From Pseudomonas sp. A-RE-19 (GTDB lineage Bacteria > Pseudomonadota > Gammaproteobacteria > Pseudomonadales > Pseudomonadaceae), in the NCBI RefSeq assembly GCF_019956555.1, contig NZ_JAHBDQ010000066.1, forward strand, positions 160,518 to 224,517: a stretch of 64,000 bases of DNA, in the 5' to 3' direction. This document shows positions 9,176-17,634 of this stretch, one piece after another; the first letter of the stretch is position 1; each line of letters begins with the position of its first letter. The notes under the pieces are model-generated. The model had not been told where the DNA came from, did no database searches, and saw only the letters and a program-made list of their open reading frames with translations. The translations under genes and the position numbers were made by a program.

Positions 9176-9198
9176 GGCTTTACAGGTAAAAGCCAGGC

Positions 9199-9329
9199 AA
9201 AAAAAACCCCGGACTTCGTATGGGGAGGGAGAAGACCGGGGTTCAAGTTCCGGACCGCTAGGGCGGGGTCCAGATATCTGCCAACACTTAACACAACATA
9301 GGAGCATCGAAGGGCTTCACCAGCCATTC
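9199..9329 (-). ncRNA. ersA: ErsA-type small regulatory RNA
   Basis: Between engB and polA the minus strand reads a sigma-E-like promoter, then about 131 nt, then a classic terminator (CCCCGG ... CCGGGG followed by a T8 run at 9199-9206). The predicted length matches the about 132 nt reported for ErsA, a Hfq-dependent sRNA of P. aeruginosa in the same polA-engB interval, which represses algC and other envelope and virulence mRNAs. The 5' half contains an unpaired stretch TGTTGTGTTAAG suited to base pairing. The exact 5' end is inferred from the promoter. No open frame of note lies inside. Confidence 0.78.
9205..9243 (-). terminator. Terminator of the ErsA-type sRNA
   Basis: AACCCCGG/CCGGGGTT stem with a loop of about 23 nt and a T8 tail on the minus strand. 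It is the 3' end of the sRNA. Confidence 0.85.
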
Positions 9330-9335
9330 AGTTAC

Positions 9336-9363
9336 TCTGAGTGGCCGTTCACGGATTTAGTTC
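9336..9363 (-). promoter_or_regulatory. Sigma-E/AlgU-type promoter of the sRNA
   Basis: On the minus strand GAACT (9363-9359) is followed after 18 bases by TCAGA (9340-9336). This fits the GAACTT / TCTGA pattern of extracytoplasmic sigma factor AlgU with one mismatch in each box. ErsA is AlgU-dependent in P. aeruginosa. Start of transcription would be near 9329. Confidence 0.6.
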
Positions 9364-9379
9364 AGAACATTTTCAAAAA

Positions 9380-9468
9380 CCATTTGAAATAATCTTCATC
9401 GTTTTCTGCGCTAAGCCTTGGTCCTTTCTGGCGCGGCATTCGCCGCGCAGAAAATGCCTTTCAAATGG
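9380..9468 (-). repeat. Inverted repeat with inner GC hairpin at the 3' end of polA mRNA
   Basis: CCATTTGAAA at 9380-9389 is the exact reverse complement of TTTCAAATGG at 9459-9468, two bases beyond the polA stop. Inside, GCGCGGC-ATTC-GCCGCGC (about 9431-9448) forms a strong hairpin extended by TTTCT/AGAAA. No T run follows, so it is a 3'-UTR structure rather than a standard terminator. Confidence 0.55.
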
Positions 9469-9469
9469 C

Positions 9470-12238
9470 TCAGTGAGCCTCATCCCAGTTATTGCCGACC
9501 CCCACTTCCACCAGCAGCGGCACATCCAGCTTCGCCGCGTTGCTCATGTGCATACGAATGTCTTCACTGACCTGATCAACCAGATCCTCACGCACTTCGA
9601 GCACCAATTCATCGTGTACCTGCAGAATGACTTTGGCGTCCAGGCCTGACGTGGTCAGCCAGTTATCCACCGCCACCATGGCTTTCTTGATGATATCCGC
9701 CGCAGTGCCTTGCATCGGGGCGTTGATCGCCGTGCGTTCGGCCGCTTTGCGCAGGGCCTGGTTTTTGGCGTTGATTTCCGGCAGGTACAGGCGACGACCA
9801 AAGATGGTTTCGACGAAACCTTGCTCGGCAGCCTGGGCGCGCGTGCGCTCCATGTATTCCAGCACCCCGGGATAACGGGCGAAGTAGCGATCGATGTAGG
9901 CCTGGGACTGTTTGCGGTCAACGCCGATCTGCTTGGCCAGGCCGAACGCGCTCATGCCGTAGATCAGGCCGAAGTTGATGGCTTTGGCGCTACGACGCTG
10001 ATCGTTGGTGACTGCGCCCAGCTCGACGCCAAAGACTTCCGCGGCCGTGGCTTTGTGTACATCGAGGTTGTTGCGAAAGGCGTGCAACAAGCCTGCGTCC
10101 TTGGCCAGATGCGCCATGATCCGCAACTCGATTTGCGAATAGTCCGCGGCCAGTAGCTTGTAGCCGTTGGGCGCGACGAACGCCTGACGAATCCGCCGGC
10201 CTTCGGCGGTGCGAATCGGAATGTTCTGCAGGTTCGGGTCGATCGACGACAAACGTCCGGTGGCCGCGACCGCTTGCTGATAAGACGTATGGATGCGCCC
10301 GGTGCGAGCGTTGATCTGCTCGGGCAAACGGTCGGTGTAGGTGCTTTTGAGTTTGCTCAGTGAGCGGTACTGCATCAGCACCTTGGGCAGCGGGTAGTCC
10401 TGTTCGGCCAACTCGGCCAATACCGCCTCGGCAGTCGAGGCCTGGCCCTTGGCGGTTTTGCTGAGTACGGGCAAACCGAGCTTTTCGTAGAGGATCACGC
10501 CCAGCTGCTTCGGCGAACCCAGGTTGAATTCTTCACCGGCAATGGCGAACGCCTCACGCTCAAGGGCGACCAGTTTCTCGCCCAGCTCCACGCTCTGGAT
10601 GCCCAGCAGGTTGGCGTCAACGAGCGCGCCCTGGCGCTCGATCCGGGCCAGCACCGGCATCAGCGGCATTTCAATGTCGTTGAGCACTTTGCCCAGGCTT
10701 GGCGTTGCTGCCAGTTTTTCCTGCAATGCCAGATGCAGGCGAAAGGTGACATCGGCGTCTTCGGCGGCATAGGGGCCGGCCAGTTCAAGAGAGATCTGAT
10801 CGAAGGTCAGCTGTTTGACGCCTTTGCCCGCGATCCCTTGAATGTCGGTCTTGCTTTGGCCCAGGTATTTGAGCGCCAGGCTGTCCATGTCGTGACGGGT
10901 GGCTGTCGAGTCGAGTACGTAGGACTCGAGCATGGTGTCGTAGGCAATGCCCTGAACATTAATCCCGTTGCGCTGATCACCGCCGATGGCGCAGTTGGCG
11001 AGGATATTGGTTTCGAACTTGGCGTGCTGGCCGACTTTCAGCTTATTCGGGTTTTCCAGCAGCGGTTTCAGCGCCAGCAGCACGGTGTCGCGATCCAGTT
11101 GCTCGGGCACGCCCATGTAGGAATGGGTCAGCGGAATGTAGGCTGCTTCGTTGGCCGCGACGGAAAACGCCAGGCCCACCAGTTGTGCGTGTTGCGCATC
11201 GCTGCCATTGGTTTCGGTGACGAAGGCGATCAACGGCGCCTTGTCGAGCTTGTCCAGCCAGGCCTCGAAACGCGGCTGGTCGAGGATGGTTTCGTACTTC
11301 GCTTCAGTGGCGCCCGGCTGCTCCTGGGCGACTTCAACAATGTCCTGACCCGAGCGCTTGGCATCGCGCTGGTTTTCTTCGAACCAGCTCTTGAATTCCA
11401 GCAGGGAATACAGCTCGGCGAGTTTTTCGTGATCCGGTGGGCCCATGTGCAGGTCGTCGAGGCCGAAGTCCAGCGGTACGTCGATCTTGATGGTTGCCAA
11501 CCGATAAGAAAGAAAAGCCATTTCCTTGTGTTCTTCGAGCTTGGCTGGCAGGGTCTTGGCGCCGCGAATAGGCAGGGTCGGGACAATGTCGAGCTGCGCA
11601 TAGAGCTCGGTCAGGCCGCCGTTCACGCCGACCAGCAGGCCGGAAGCGGTCTTGGGGCCGATACCCGGAACGCCCGGGATGTTGTCGGACGAATCGCCCA
11701 TCAGCGCCAGGTAATCGATGATCTGCTCGGGAGCGACGCCGAATTTCTCCTTCACGCCCTCCACGTCCAGCGCGCTACCGGTCATCGTGTTGACCAAGGT
11801 AATGTGCCCGTCGACCAGTTGCGCCATGTCCTTATCGCCGGTGGAGATAACCACCGGGCGGTTGGCGGCCGCGCTGCTGCGGGCCAGGGTGCCGATCACA
11901 TCGTCCGCTTCAACGTTGTCCACGCACAGCAATGGAAAGCCCAGGGCCTTGACGCTGGCGTGCAGCGGCTCGATCTGGACCCGCATGTCGTCGGGCATGC
12001 TTGGGCGATTGGCCTTGTATTCGGCGAACATCGCGTCGCGGAACGTCCCGCCCTTGGCGTCGAACACCACGGCGAACGGGCTGTCCGGGTACTGCTTGCG
12101 CAGACTCTTGAGCATATTCAAGACGCCCTTGACCGCACCGGTAGGCAGGCCTTTGGACGTGGTCAGCGGTGGCAGCGCATGAAAGGCGCGGTACAGATAA
12201 GAAGAACCGTCCACCAGGACGAGGGGGGCTTGGCTCAT
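9470..12238 (-). CDS. polA: DNA polymerase I
   Basis: The 922-aa protein has all three Pol I domains: 5'-3' exonuclease (about 1-300, with VFDAKGGTFR and GDSSDNIPGVPGIG helix-hairpin), 3'-5' proofreading domain (about 320-510, with FVTETNG and the YAAEDADVTFRL exo III motif), and the polymerase domain (motif A LAADYSQIELR, motif B RRSAKAINFGLIYGMS, motif C QVHDELVLEV). It fills gaps in repair and removes Okazaki primers. The ATG at 12238 (MSQAPLVLVDG) is preferred over an in-frame TTG four codons upstream because family members start here. The opposite strand holds only shadow frames. Confidence 0.97.
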   Translation of the reverse strand: MSQAPLVLVDGSSYLYRAFHALPPLTTSKGLPTGAVKGVLNMLKSLRKQYPDSPFAVVFDAKGGTFRDAMFAEYKANRPSMPDDMRVQIEPLHASVKALGFPLLCVDNVEADDVIGTLARSSAAANRPVVISTGDKDMAQLVDGHITLVNTMTGSALDVEGVKEKFGVAPEQIIDYLALMGDSSDNIPGVPGIGPKTASGLLVGVNGGLTELYAQLDIVPTLPIRGAKTLPAKLEEHKEMAFLSYRLATIKIDVPLDFGLDDLHMGPPDHEKLAELYSLLEFKSWFEENQRDAKRSGQDIVEVAQEQPGATEAKYETILDQPRFEAWLDKLDKAPLIAFVTETNGSDAQHAQLVGLAFSVAANEAAYIPLTHSYMGVPEQLDRDTVLLALKPLLENPNKLKVGQHAKFETNILANCAIGGDQRNGINVQGIAYDTMLESYVLDSTATRHDMDSLALKYLGQSKTDIQGIAGKGVKQLTFDQISLELAGPYAAEDADVTFRLHLALQEKLAATPSLGKVLNDIEMPLMPVLARIERQGALVDANLLGIQSVELGEKLVALEREAFAIAGEEFNLGSPKQLGVILYEKLGLPVLSKTAKGQASTAEAVLAELAEQDYPLPKVLMQYRSLSKLKSTYTDRLPEQINARTGRIHTSYQQAVAATGRLSSIDPNLQNIPIRTAEGRRIRQAFVAPNGYKLLAADYSQIELRIMAHLAKDAGLLHAFRNNLDVHKATAAEVFGVELGAVTNDQRRSAKAINFGLIYGMSAFGLAKQIGVDRKQSQAYIDRYFARYPGVLEYMERTRAQAAEQGFVETIFGRRLYLPEINAKNQALRKAAERTAINAPMQGTAADIIKKAMVAVDNWLTTSGLDAKVILQVHDELVLEVREDLVDQVSEDIRMHMSNAAKLDVPLLVEVGVGNNWDEAH

Positions 12239-12312
12239 GAGCAGGATCAACCTTTTCGGCGGGTCCGGCGCTAGAATAGCGGGACCGTTGACGACAAAGG
12301 GACAAGGTTATC

Positions 12313-12600
12313 ATGCGCACACTAAATCGCTTGTTGCTGGCTGGCTTGTTTGCAATCACACCATTGGCTGTCATGGCGGCGGATGACAAGCCCTCGGCAG
12401 ACCCGGAAGTCACGATCCGCACGGAAGGCGATAAAACCATTCAGGAGTACCGCCAGAACGGCTTTGTGTACGCGATCAAGGTCACCCCGAAGGTCGGAAA
12501 ACCGTACTTTCTGATACGCGCTGATGGCTCGGACGGAAACTACATTCGCTCGGATCAGCCGGATATGCTGATTCCTGCGTGGGAAATCTTTAAGTGGTAA
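12313..12600 (+). CDS. DUF2782 family secreted small protein
   Basis: The 95-aa protein has a signal peptide (about 1-22, ending VMA) and a short mature domain with the pattern GDKTIQEYRQNGFVYAIKVTPKVG and a C-terminal aromatic tail. This family is found next to polA/thrB in Pseudomonas (PA5494) and its function is not known. It is divergent from polA with 74 bases between, and lies 61 bases before thrB, so it may be co-transcribed with thrB. Confidence 0.8.
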   Translation: MRTLNRLLLAGLFAITPLAVMAADDKPSADPEVTIRTEGDKTIQEYRQNGFVYAIKVTPKVGKPYFLIRADGSDGNYIRSDQPDMLIPAWEIFKW

Positions 12601-12661
12601 GCCGTTCTTAACTTTAATCGGCGCTGGCTCAACCGCGGCGCCCGTACTGGCAGTTTTAACC

Positions 12662-13612
12662 ATGTCTGTGTTCACTCCCCTGGCTCGGCCCGAGCTGGAA
12701 ACCTTTCTCGCCCCTTACGGGCTTGGCCGCCTGCTTGATTTCCAGGGGATTGCCGCCGGTAGCGAAAACACCAATTTCTTTATCAGCCTGGAACAGGGCG
12801 AGTTTGTCCTGACGCTTGTTGAGCGCGGTCCGGTGCAGGAGATGCCGTTCTTCATCGAGCTGCTCGACGTGCTGCACGACGCCGACCTGCCGGTGCCTTA
12901 TGCCCTGCGCACCACCGACGGCGTCGCCTTGCGTGAACTGGCCGGTAAACCTGCGCTGTTGCAGCCACGTCTGGCCGGCAAGCACGTCAAGGAAGCCAAT
13001 GCGCAGCATTGCGTCCAGGTTGGCGAGCTGCTGGCTCATCTGCACCTGGCGACCCAGGCCAACATGATCAAACGCAAAACCGATCGCGGCCTGGACTGGA
13101 TGCTGGAGGAGGGCACGCAGCTGCTGTCGCATCTGAATGCCGAGCAAAGTGATTTGCTGCAGCGGGCGCTGGATGAAATCACGCAGCAGAAGACGAAAAT
13201 TCTGGCGCTGCCGCGAGCGAACATCCACGCAGACCTGTTCCGCGATAACGCGATGTTCGAAGGCACGCACCTGACCGGGTTGATCGACTTCTACAACGCC
13301 TGTTCGGGGCCGATGCTCTATGACGTTGCGATTGCCTTGAACGACTGGTGTTCGGACGAGCAAGGGCAGATCGATGGCGTTCGGGCGCGGGCATTGCTGG
13401 GCGCTTATGCCGCGCTGCGACCGTTTACCGCTGCCGAAGCCGAGCTATGGCCGACCATGCTGCGTGTGGCGTGCGTACGGTTCTGGTTGTCGCGCTTGAT
13501 CGCTGCGGAGTCTTTCGCTGGGCAGGATGTGTTGATTCACGATCCGGTGGAGTTTCAGCAGCGCCTGGCGCAGCGGCAGAAGGTCAGCACGCCGTTGCCG
13601 TTCGCCCTTTAA
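12662..13612 (+). CDS. thrB: Homoserine kinase, ThrB of the aminoglycoside phosphotransferase-like type
   Basis: The 316-aa enzyme phosphorylates homoserine with ATP in threonine synthesis. It belongs to the APH/choline kinase fold rather than the GHMP fold of E. coli ThrB. The catalytic loop NIHADLFRDNAMF (Asp and Asn) and the metal-binding LIDFYNAC are intact; the N lobe carries GSENTNFFI. It is at the same place as PA5495. A REP doublet follows directly after the stop. Confidence 0.92.
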   Translation: MSVFTPLARPELETFLAPYGLGRLLDFQGIAAGSENTNFFISLEQGEFVLTLVERGPVQEMPFFIELLDVLHDADLPVPYALRTTDGVALRELAGKPALLQPRLAGKHVKEANAQHCVQVGELLAHLHLATQANMIKRKTDRGLDWMLEEGTQLLSHLNAEQSDLLQRALDEITQQKTKILALPRANIHADLFRDNAMFEGTHLTGLIDFYNACSGPMLYDVAIALNDWCSDEQGQIDGVRARALLGAYAALRPFTAAEAELWPTMLRVACVRFWLSRLIAAESFAGQDVLIHDPVEFQQRLAQRQKVSTPLPFAL

Positions 13613-13615
13613 AAG

Positions 13616-13700
13616 CTTCGCGGGCAAGCCTCGCTCCTACGGGATTTGTGTCGTTCACCCAAACGGCACAAATCCTGTAGGAGCGAGGCTTGCCCGCGAA
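13616..13700. repeat. REP doublet (REPIN), family A, copy 1
   Basis: Left arm CTTCGCGGGCAAGCCTCGCT... and its inverted copy enclose a middle part that also pairs (GGATTTGTG/CACAAATCC). It lies between the convergent thrB and znuA and could act as transcript end structure. Confidence 0.9.
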
Positions 13701-13722
13701 TGGGGGCGCCGAAAATCAGCGG

Positions 13723-14652
13723 TTACAACGACTCAAGGCACCCCGCCAAATCATTCCCCAACTTTTCCAGCACCTGCTCATATCCCTGAGCGGTCGCTGG
13801 CGTGTACCCGCCCAGAGCATCCAGTTCCGCCAGTTTCACCGGGAGCCCGGCCACCAGGGTTTCTGCCAGGCGCGGGCGCAGTGGTGGCTCGCTGAACACG
13901 CAGGTCTTGCCGACTTCCTGCAACCGCGTGCGCATCGCCGCGACGTGCTGGGCACCGGGTTGCACTTCGGCTGCGACACTGAACACGCCGGTGTGCTTGA
14001 GGCCGTAGGCGTCTTCGAAGTAGTCGAAGGCTTCGTGGAACACGAAGTAAGGCTTGCCAGCGATGCCTGCCAGGCGAGCCTTCAGGCGCAGGTCCAGGGC
14101 ATCCAGACGCTCATCGAATGCCTTGAGGTTACTTTGGTAGCGCGCCGCGTTGGCCGGATCGACAGCACTCAGATCGGCGGCCATTTTGGCGGCGATCACG
14201 CGGGCGTTGATCGGTGACAACCACAAGTGCGCGTCCAGGCTGCCGGGCCGGTGATCGTGATCATGCTCGTCGGCTTCTTCGGCATGGGAGTGGCTATCTT
14301 CGGCGAAACGTCGAAGTTTCAGGTCAGGTAAATCTTGTACCGCGACACTGGGCAGCGTACGACCTTTCAGAACGCGAGGCAGGAAACCTTCCATGTCCGG
14401 GCCGATCCAGTACACCAGGTCCACCGATTGCACTTTCCGTACGTCGGATGGGCGCAAGGCATAGTTATGGGGCGAGGTGCCGGGCGGCAGCAAGACTTCC
14501 GGAACCGCTACACCGTCCTGTACCGCAGCGGCGATCAGCTGCAGGGGCTTGATGCTGGTGAGGACTTTGACTTCGGCCTGGGCCGGGCTGATCAGCAGAA
14601 AACTGACGAAAAATGCGACAAAGATAGAAAAAAGTCGGGACACGATGACCAC
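13723..14652 (-). CDS. znuA: Zinc ABC transporter periplasmic binding protein ZnuA
   Basis: The 309-aa precursor has a signal peptide (about 1-26, ending AQA) and a cluster A-I metal-binding fold. Zinc ligands are in PHNYALRP, LDAHLWLSP and FHEAFDYF; a charged His-rich loop (HSHAEEADEHDHDH, about residues 118-131) is typical of zinc rather than manganese binding proteins. It delivers Zn(II) to ZnuBC. It is divergent from zur across 57 bases that hold a candidate Zur site, so repression by zinc-loaded Zur is expected. Confidence 0.94.
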   Translation of the reverse strand: MVIVSRLFSIFVAFFVSFLLISPAQAEVKVLTSIKPLQLIAAAVQDGVAVPEVLLPPGTSPHNYALRPSDVRKVQSVDLVYWIGPDMEGFLPRVLKGRTLPSVAVQDLPDLKLRRFAEDSHSHAEEADEHDHDHRPGSLDAHLWLSPINARVIAAKMAADLSAVDPANAARYQSNLKAFDERLDALDLRLKARLAGIAGKPYFVFHEAFDYFEDAYGLKHTGVFSVAAEVQPGAQHVAAMRTRLQEVGKTCVFSEPPLRPRLAETLVAGLPVKLAELDALGGYTPATAQGYEQVLEKLGNDLAGCLESL

Positions 14653-14670
14653 TCGAGGAGGCGAGAACGG

Positions 14671-14683
14671 GTAACATAATAAC
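14671..14683. promoter_or_regulatory. Candidate Zur operator between znuA and zur
   Basis: On the minus strand GTTATTATGTTAC matches about 9-10 of 12 fixed positions of the Zur core GTTATANTATAAC. It is centrally placed in the 57-base divergent gap, so one Zur dimer could repress both directions. Confidence 0.5.
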
Positions 14684-14709
14684 GTCTCTCACAATACTCG
14701 TCGCCGCTC

Positions 14710-15192
14710 ATGCCTAAAACACCGATTGCCAGCCGTCCCCACGACCACTCTCATTGCGTTCATAGCGCATTGTCTGAGGCCGATGCCCTGTGCGCACGTC
14801 AGGGGCTGCGTCTGACCGCTTTGCGTCGGCGGGTGCTGGAACTGGTATGGCAAAGCCATAAACCGCTGGGTGCTTACGACATTCTGGCGGTGCTCAGCGA
14901 GCAGGACGGCCGCCGCGCCGCGCCTCCGACCGTGTACCGCGCGCTGGATTTCCTGCTGGAAAACGGCTTGGTACACCGTATTTCCTCGTTGAACGCTTTC
15001 GTCGGCTGCAATTACCCGGAACACGCCCACCAGGGCCAGTTCCTGATTTGCCGCGAATGCCACGCCGCTATCGAACTCGAACAGAAATCCATCAGCAACG
15101 CGATCATCGATAGCGCCAAAGATGTCGGATTTGTCGTCGAGGCCCAGACCGTTGAAGTCATCGGTCTCTGCTCGGGTTGCCAGGGGGCTTGA
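14710..15192 (+). CDS. zur: Zinc uptake regulator Zur (Fur family)
   Basis: The 160-aa repressor has a winged-helix domain (about 30-95, with DILAVL and APPTVYRALDFL recognition helix) and a C-terminal metal domain with paired cysteines CREC and CSGC that form the structural zinc site, plus the ligand set HRISSLN and NYPEHAHQ. With zinc it represses znuA and znuCB. It overlaps znuC by one base (TGATG), so zur-znuC-znuB is one operon that represses itself. Known as np20 (PA5499) in P. aeruginosa. Confidence 0.93.
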   Translation: MPKTPIASRPHDHSHCVHSALSEADALCARQGLRLTALRRRVLELVWQSHKPLGAYDILAVLSEQDGRRAAPPTVYRALDFLLENGLVHRISSLNAFVGCNYPEHAHQGQFLICRECHAAIELEQKSISNAIIDSAKDVGFVVEAQTVEVIGLCSGCQGA

Positions 15193-15977
15193 TGAGCAAC
15201 GCGCTGATTCGCCTCGAGCAGGTGGCCGTCACCTTTGCCGGGCAAAACGTGCTGGACAACATCGAGCTTAGCGTCGAGCCGGGGCAGATCGTCACCCTGA
15301 TCGGCCCCAACGGTGCCGGCAAAACCACGCTGGTGCGCGCGGTGCTCGGTCTGTTGAAACCGGACAGCGGCAGCGTCTGGCGCAAGCCGAAGTTGCGCGT
15401 CGGTTACATGCCGCAAAAACTTCATGTCGATCCGACCCTGCCGCTTTCGGTATTGCGCTTCTTGCGTCTGGTCCCGGGCGTAGACCGCGTTCGGGCCTTG
15501 GCGGCCCTCAAGGAAGTCGGTGCCGAGCAGGTGATCGACAGCCCGGTGCAAAGTATTTCCGGTGGTGAAATGCAGCGGGTGCTGCTGGCGCGGGCGTTGT
15601 TGCGCGAGCCGGAGTTGCTGGTACTCGACGAGCCGGTGCAAGGCGTCGATGTGGCCGGTCAAGCCGAGCTCTACAGCCTGATTACCCGCCTGCGTGACCG
15701 TCATGGTTGCGGCGTATTAATGGTCTCTCACGATCTGCATCTGGTGATGAGTACCACCGACCAGGTGGTGTGCCTGAATCGCCACGTCTGCTGTTCCGGA
15801 CATCCCGAGCAGGTCAGCGGCGATCCGGCGTTTGTCGAGTTGTTCGGAAAGAACGCACAAAGCCTGGCGATTTATCACCACCATCATGACCACGCCCACG
15901 ACCTGCACGGTTCGGTGGTCAGTGCGGCGCCTTCGGCCCATACCCACGTCCATGGAGATAGCTGCAAGCATGGCTGA
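15192..15977 (+). CDS. znuC: Zinc ABC transporter ATP-binding protein ZnuC
   Basis: The 261-aa ATPase has Walker A GPNGAGKTT, Q loop YMPQKL, signature ISGGEMQ, Walker B LLVLDEP and the switch His in VSHDLH. The C-terminal about 35 residues carry histidine clusters (YHHHHDHAH, HTHVHGDSCKHG) that could bind zinc. The start MSNALIRL overlaps the zur stop and was chosen over a start five codons upstream. It overlaps znuB by 8 bases. Confidence 0.94.
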   Translation: MSNALIRLEQVAVTFAGQNVLDNIELSVEPGQIVTLIGPNGAGKTTLVRAVLGLLKPDSGSVWRKPKLRVGYMPQKLHVDPTLPLSVLRFLRLVPGVDRVRALAALKEVGAEQVIDSPVQSISGGEMQRVLLARALLREPELLVLDEPVQGVDVAGQAELYSLITRLRDRHGCGVLMVSHDLHLVMSTTDQVVCLNRHVCCSGHPEQVSGDPAFVELFGKNAQSLAIYHHHHDHAHDLHGSVVSAAPSAHTHVHGDSCKHG

Positions 15978-16758
15978 TTTTCTGCTCTTCGCCCTGCTTG
16001 CAGGTCTGGCCCTGGCGCTGGTCGCGGGCCCGTTGGGTTCGTTTGTGGTCTGGCGGCGCATGGCCTATTTCGGCGACACCCTGTCCCACGCGGCACTGTT
16101 GGGTGTGGCATTGGGTTTTCTGCTGGATATCAGCCCGACCGTGGCCGTCACCGTAGGCTGCCTGCTGCTGGCGGTGTTGCTGGTGACGTTGCAACAGCGC
16201 CAGCCACTGGCCTCCGACACGCTGTTGGGGATTCTCGCACCGAGCACGCTCTCGCTTGGCCTGGTGGTACTAAGCTTCATGCATGAAGTGCGGATCGACC
16301 TGATGGCCTATCTGTTCGGTGACCTGTTGGCGATCAGCCCGACCGATCTGGCCTGGATCCTCGGCGGTAGCGCGGCGGTGCTGGCCTTGCTGGTCACGCT
16401 TTGGCGACCTTTGCTGGCGATCACGGTGCACGAAGAACTGGCCAAGGTGGAAGGTTTGCCAGTGGCCGCCTTGCGCCTGATCCTGATGTTGCTGATCGCG
16501 GTAGTGATCGCGGTGGCGATGAAAATTGTCGGTGTTTTGCTGATTACTTCGTTACTGATTATTCCAGCGGCTGCGGCACAACGTCACGCCCGCTCACCGG
16601 AGCAGATGGCACTGGGCGCGAGCCTGCTGGGCATGCTCGCCGTGTGTGGCGGGCTGGCGTTGTCCTGGTTCAAGGACACCCCGGCCGGCCCGTCAATTGT
16701 GGTAGCGGCCGCCGCGCTGTTTCTGCTGAGTTTTGTCCTGCCCCGTCGAGGGGTGTAG
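15970..16758 (+). CDS. znuB: Zinc ABC transporter permease ZnuB
   Basis: The 262-aa integral membrane protein of the ABC-3 family has about eight hydrophobic segments across the whole length and the coupling region around EELAKVEGLPV. It forms the zinc channel with ZnuC. The start MADFLLF overlaps the end of znuC by 8 bases; the longer open frame upstream lies inside znuC and is rejected. Confidence 0.94.
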   Translation: MADFLLFALLAGLALALVAGPLGSFVVWRRMAYFGDTLSHAALLGVALGFLLDISPTVAVTVGCLLLAVLLVTLQQRQPLASDTLLGILAPSTLSLGLVVLSFMHEVRIDLMAYLFGDLLAISPTDLAWILGGSAAVLALLVTLWRPLLAITVHEELAKVEGLPVAALRLILMLLIAVVIAVAMKIVGVLLITSLLIIPAAAAQRHARSPEQMALGASLLGMLAVCGGLALSWFKDTPAGPSIVVAAAALFLLSFVLPRRGV

Positions 16759-16795
16759 ACTTGCTCGTTTTTTGCGCAAATAGAGAGTCGCAGGA

Positions 16796-17512
16796 ATGAA
16801 GCCGTTCGCCTCCCGTTATCTGCTCCTTGCCGCATTTTCGCTGTTACTGGGTGCTTGTCAAAGCACCCAGCCGGTGGCCACCGAGGCCCCTGATGCGCGG
16901 GCTGCAGCCATTGCACAATTGGAACAAAGCCTGGCCAGTAGTGAGCTGGCCACCGCCGAGGACCAATTGGCTGCCTTGCAGGCCGAGTCGCCCAACGATC
17001 AATCCCTCGAGCAATATCAGCGGCAATTGGCCGAAGCTTATTTGCTGCGTAGCCAGATCGTTTTGCAAAAAGGGGATGTGAATGCTGCAGCCACTGCCCT
17101 CAGCCGTGCCCGGGTATTGATGCCCAAGGCCCCGGCGCTGACCGGTGGCGTTAATAACGCCATCGTTCATGCGCGCAAGGCTGAGCTGGATAAAGCCGAA
17201 GCGGCTCTGAAGGCCGCCGAAGCCAAGCCGCCAGCGAAAGTGATCGATCCGACGGCTGAAAGCACCACGGTTGCGTTGAACCTCACCGATATGAGCAAGC
17301 TTCGGCGTCAACTGGATGCCATCGCCGCCGATGTGGTGAATTATCAGTGCGACGTGAGCATTCAGGCGCCACGCACCCAGGATTATCCGTGGCTGGCCAC
17401 GTTACTGGCCAAACGGGTGAAGAAACTGGATTCAGAGTTTGATCTGAAGCTGGAGAAACAGATTCTGCGCAACGTGCCGGCGCAGATGGTTTTGAGTCCG
17501 CGCAAGCCTTAA
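16796..17512 (+). CDS. Lipoprotein with TPR-like helical repeats (PA5502-like)
   Basis: The 238-aa protein begins with a lipoprotein signal (LLLGAC, cysteine at about residue 21) followed by an Ala/Leu/Glu-rich helical region that reads like two tetratricopeptide-type repeats (about 40-135) and a C-terminal part with one cysteine and charged residues. It lies 37 bases after znuB, in the same position as PA5502, and may be co-transcribed with the zinc genes. Function unknown; a role in the envelope is inferred only from the signal. Confidence 0.7.
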   Translation: MKPFASRYLLLAAFSLLLGACQSTQPVATEAPDARAAAIAQLEQSLASSELATAEDQLAALQAESPNDQSLEQYQRQLAEAYLLRSQIVLQKGDVNAAATALSRARVLMPKAPALTGGVNNAIVHARKAELDKAEAALKAAEAKPPAKVIDPTAESTTVALNLTDMSKLRRQLDAIAADVVNYQCDVSIQAPRTQDYPWLATLLAKRVKKLDSEFDLKLEKQILRNVPAQMVLSPRKP

Positions 17513-17516
17513 AAAG

Positions 17517-17610
17517 CTTCGCGGGCAAGCCTCGCTCCTACAGGTTTGGGTGTCGTTCACGTAATCAACGAACGACGCTGAACCTGTAGGAGCGAGGCTT
17601 GCCCGCGAAG
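17517..17610. repeat. REP doublet (REPIN), family A, copy 2
   Basis: Two inverted arms, CTTCGCGGGCAAGCCTCGCT... and its complement, flank about 40 bases between the lipoprotein gene and the convergent katE. Confidence 0.9.
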
Positions 17611-17634
17611 GCGACCTTCCTGACGATAAATATC

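Noticed and set aside
10733..12274. 513-codon open frame on the plus strand opposite polA
   Set aside because: It lies antisense to the well-defined polA reading frame, has no domain or ribosome site, and open antisense frames are common in GC-rich DNA.
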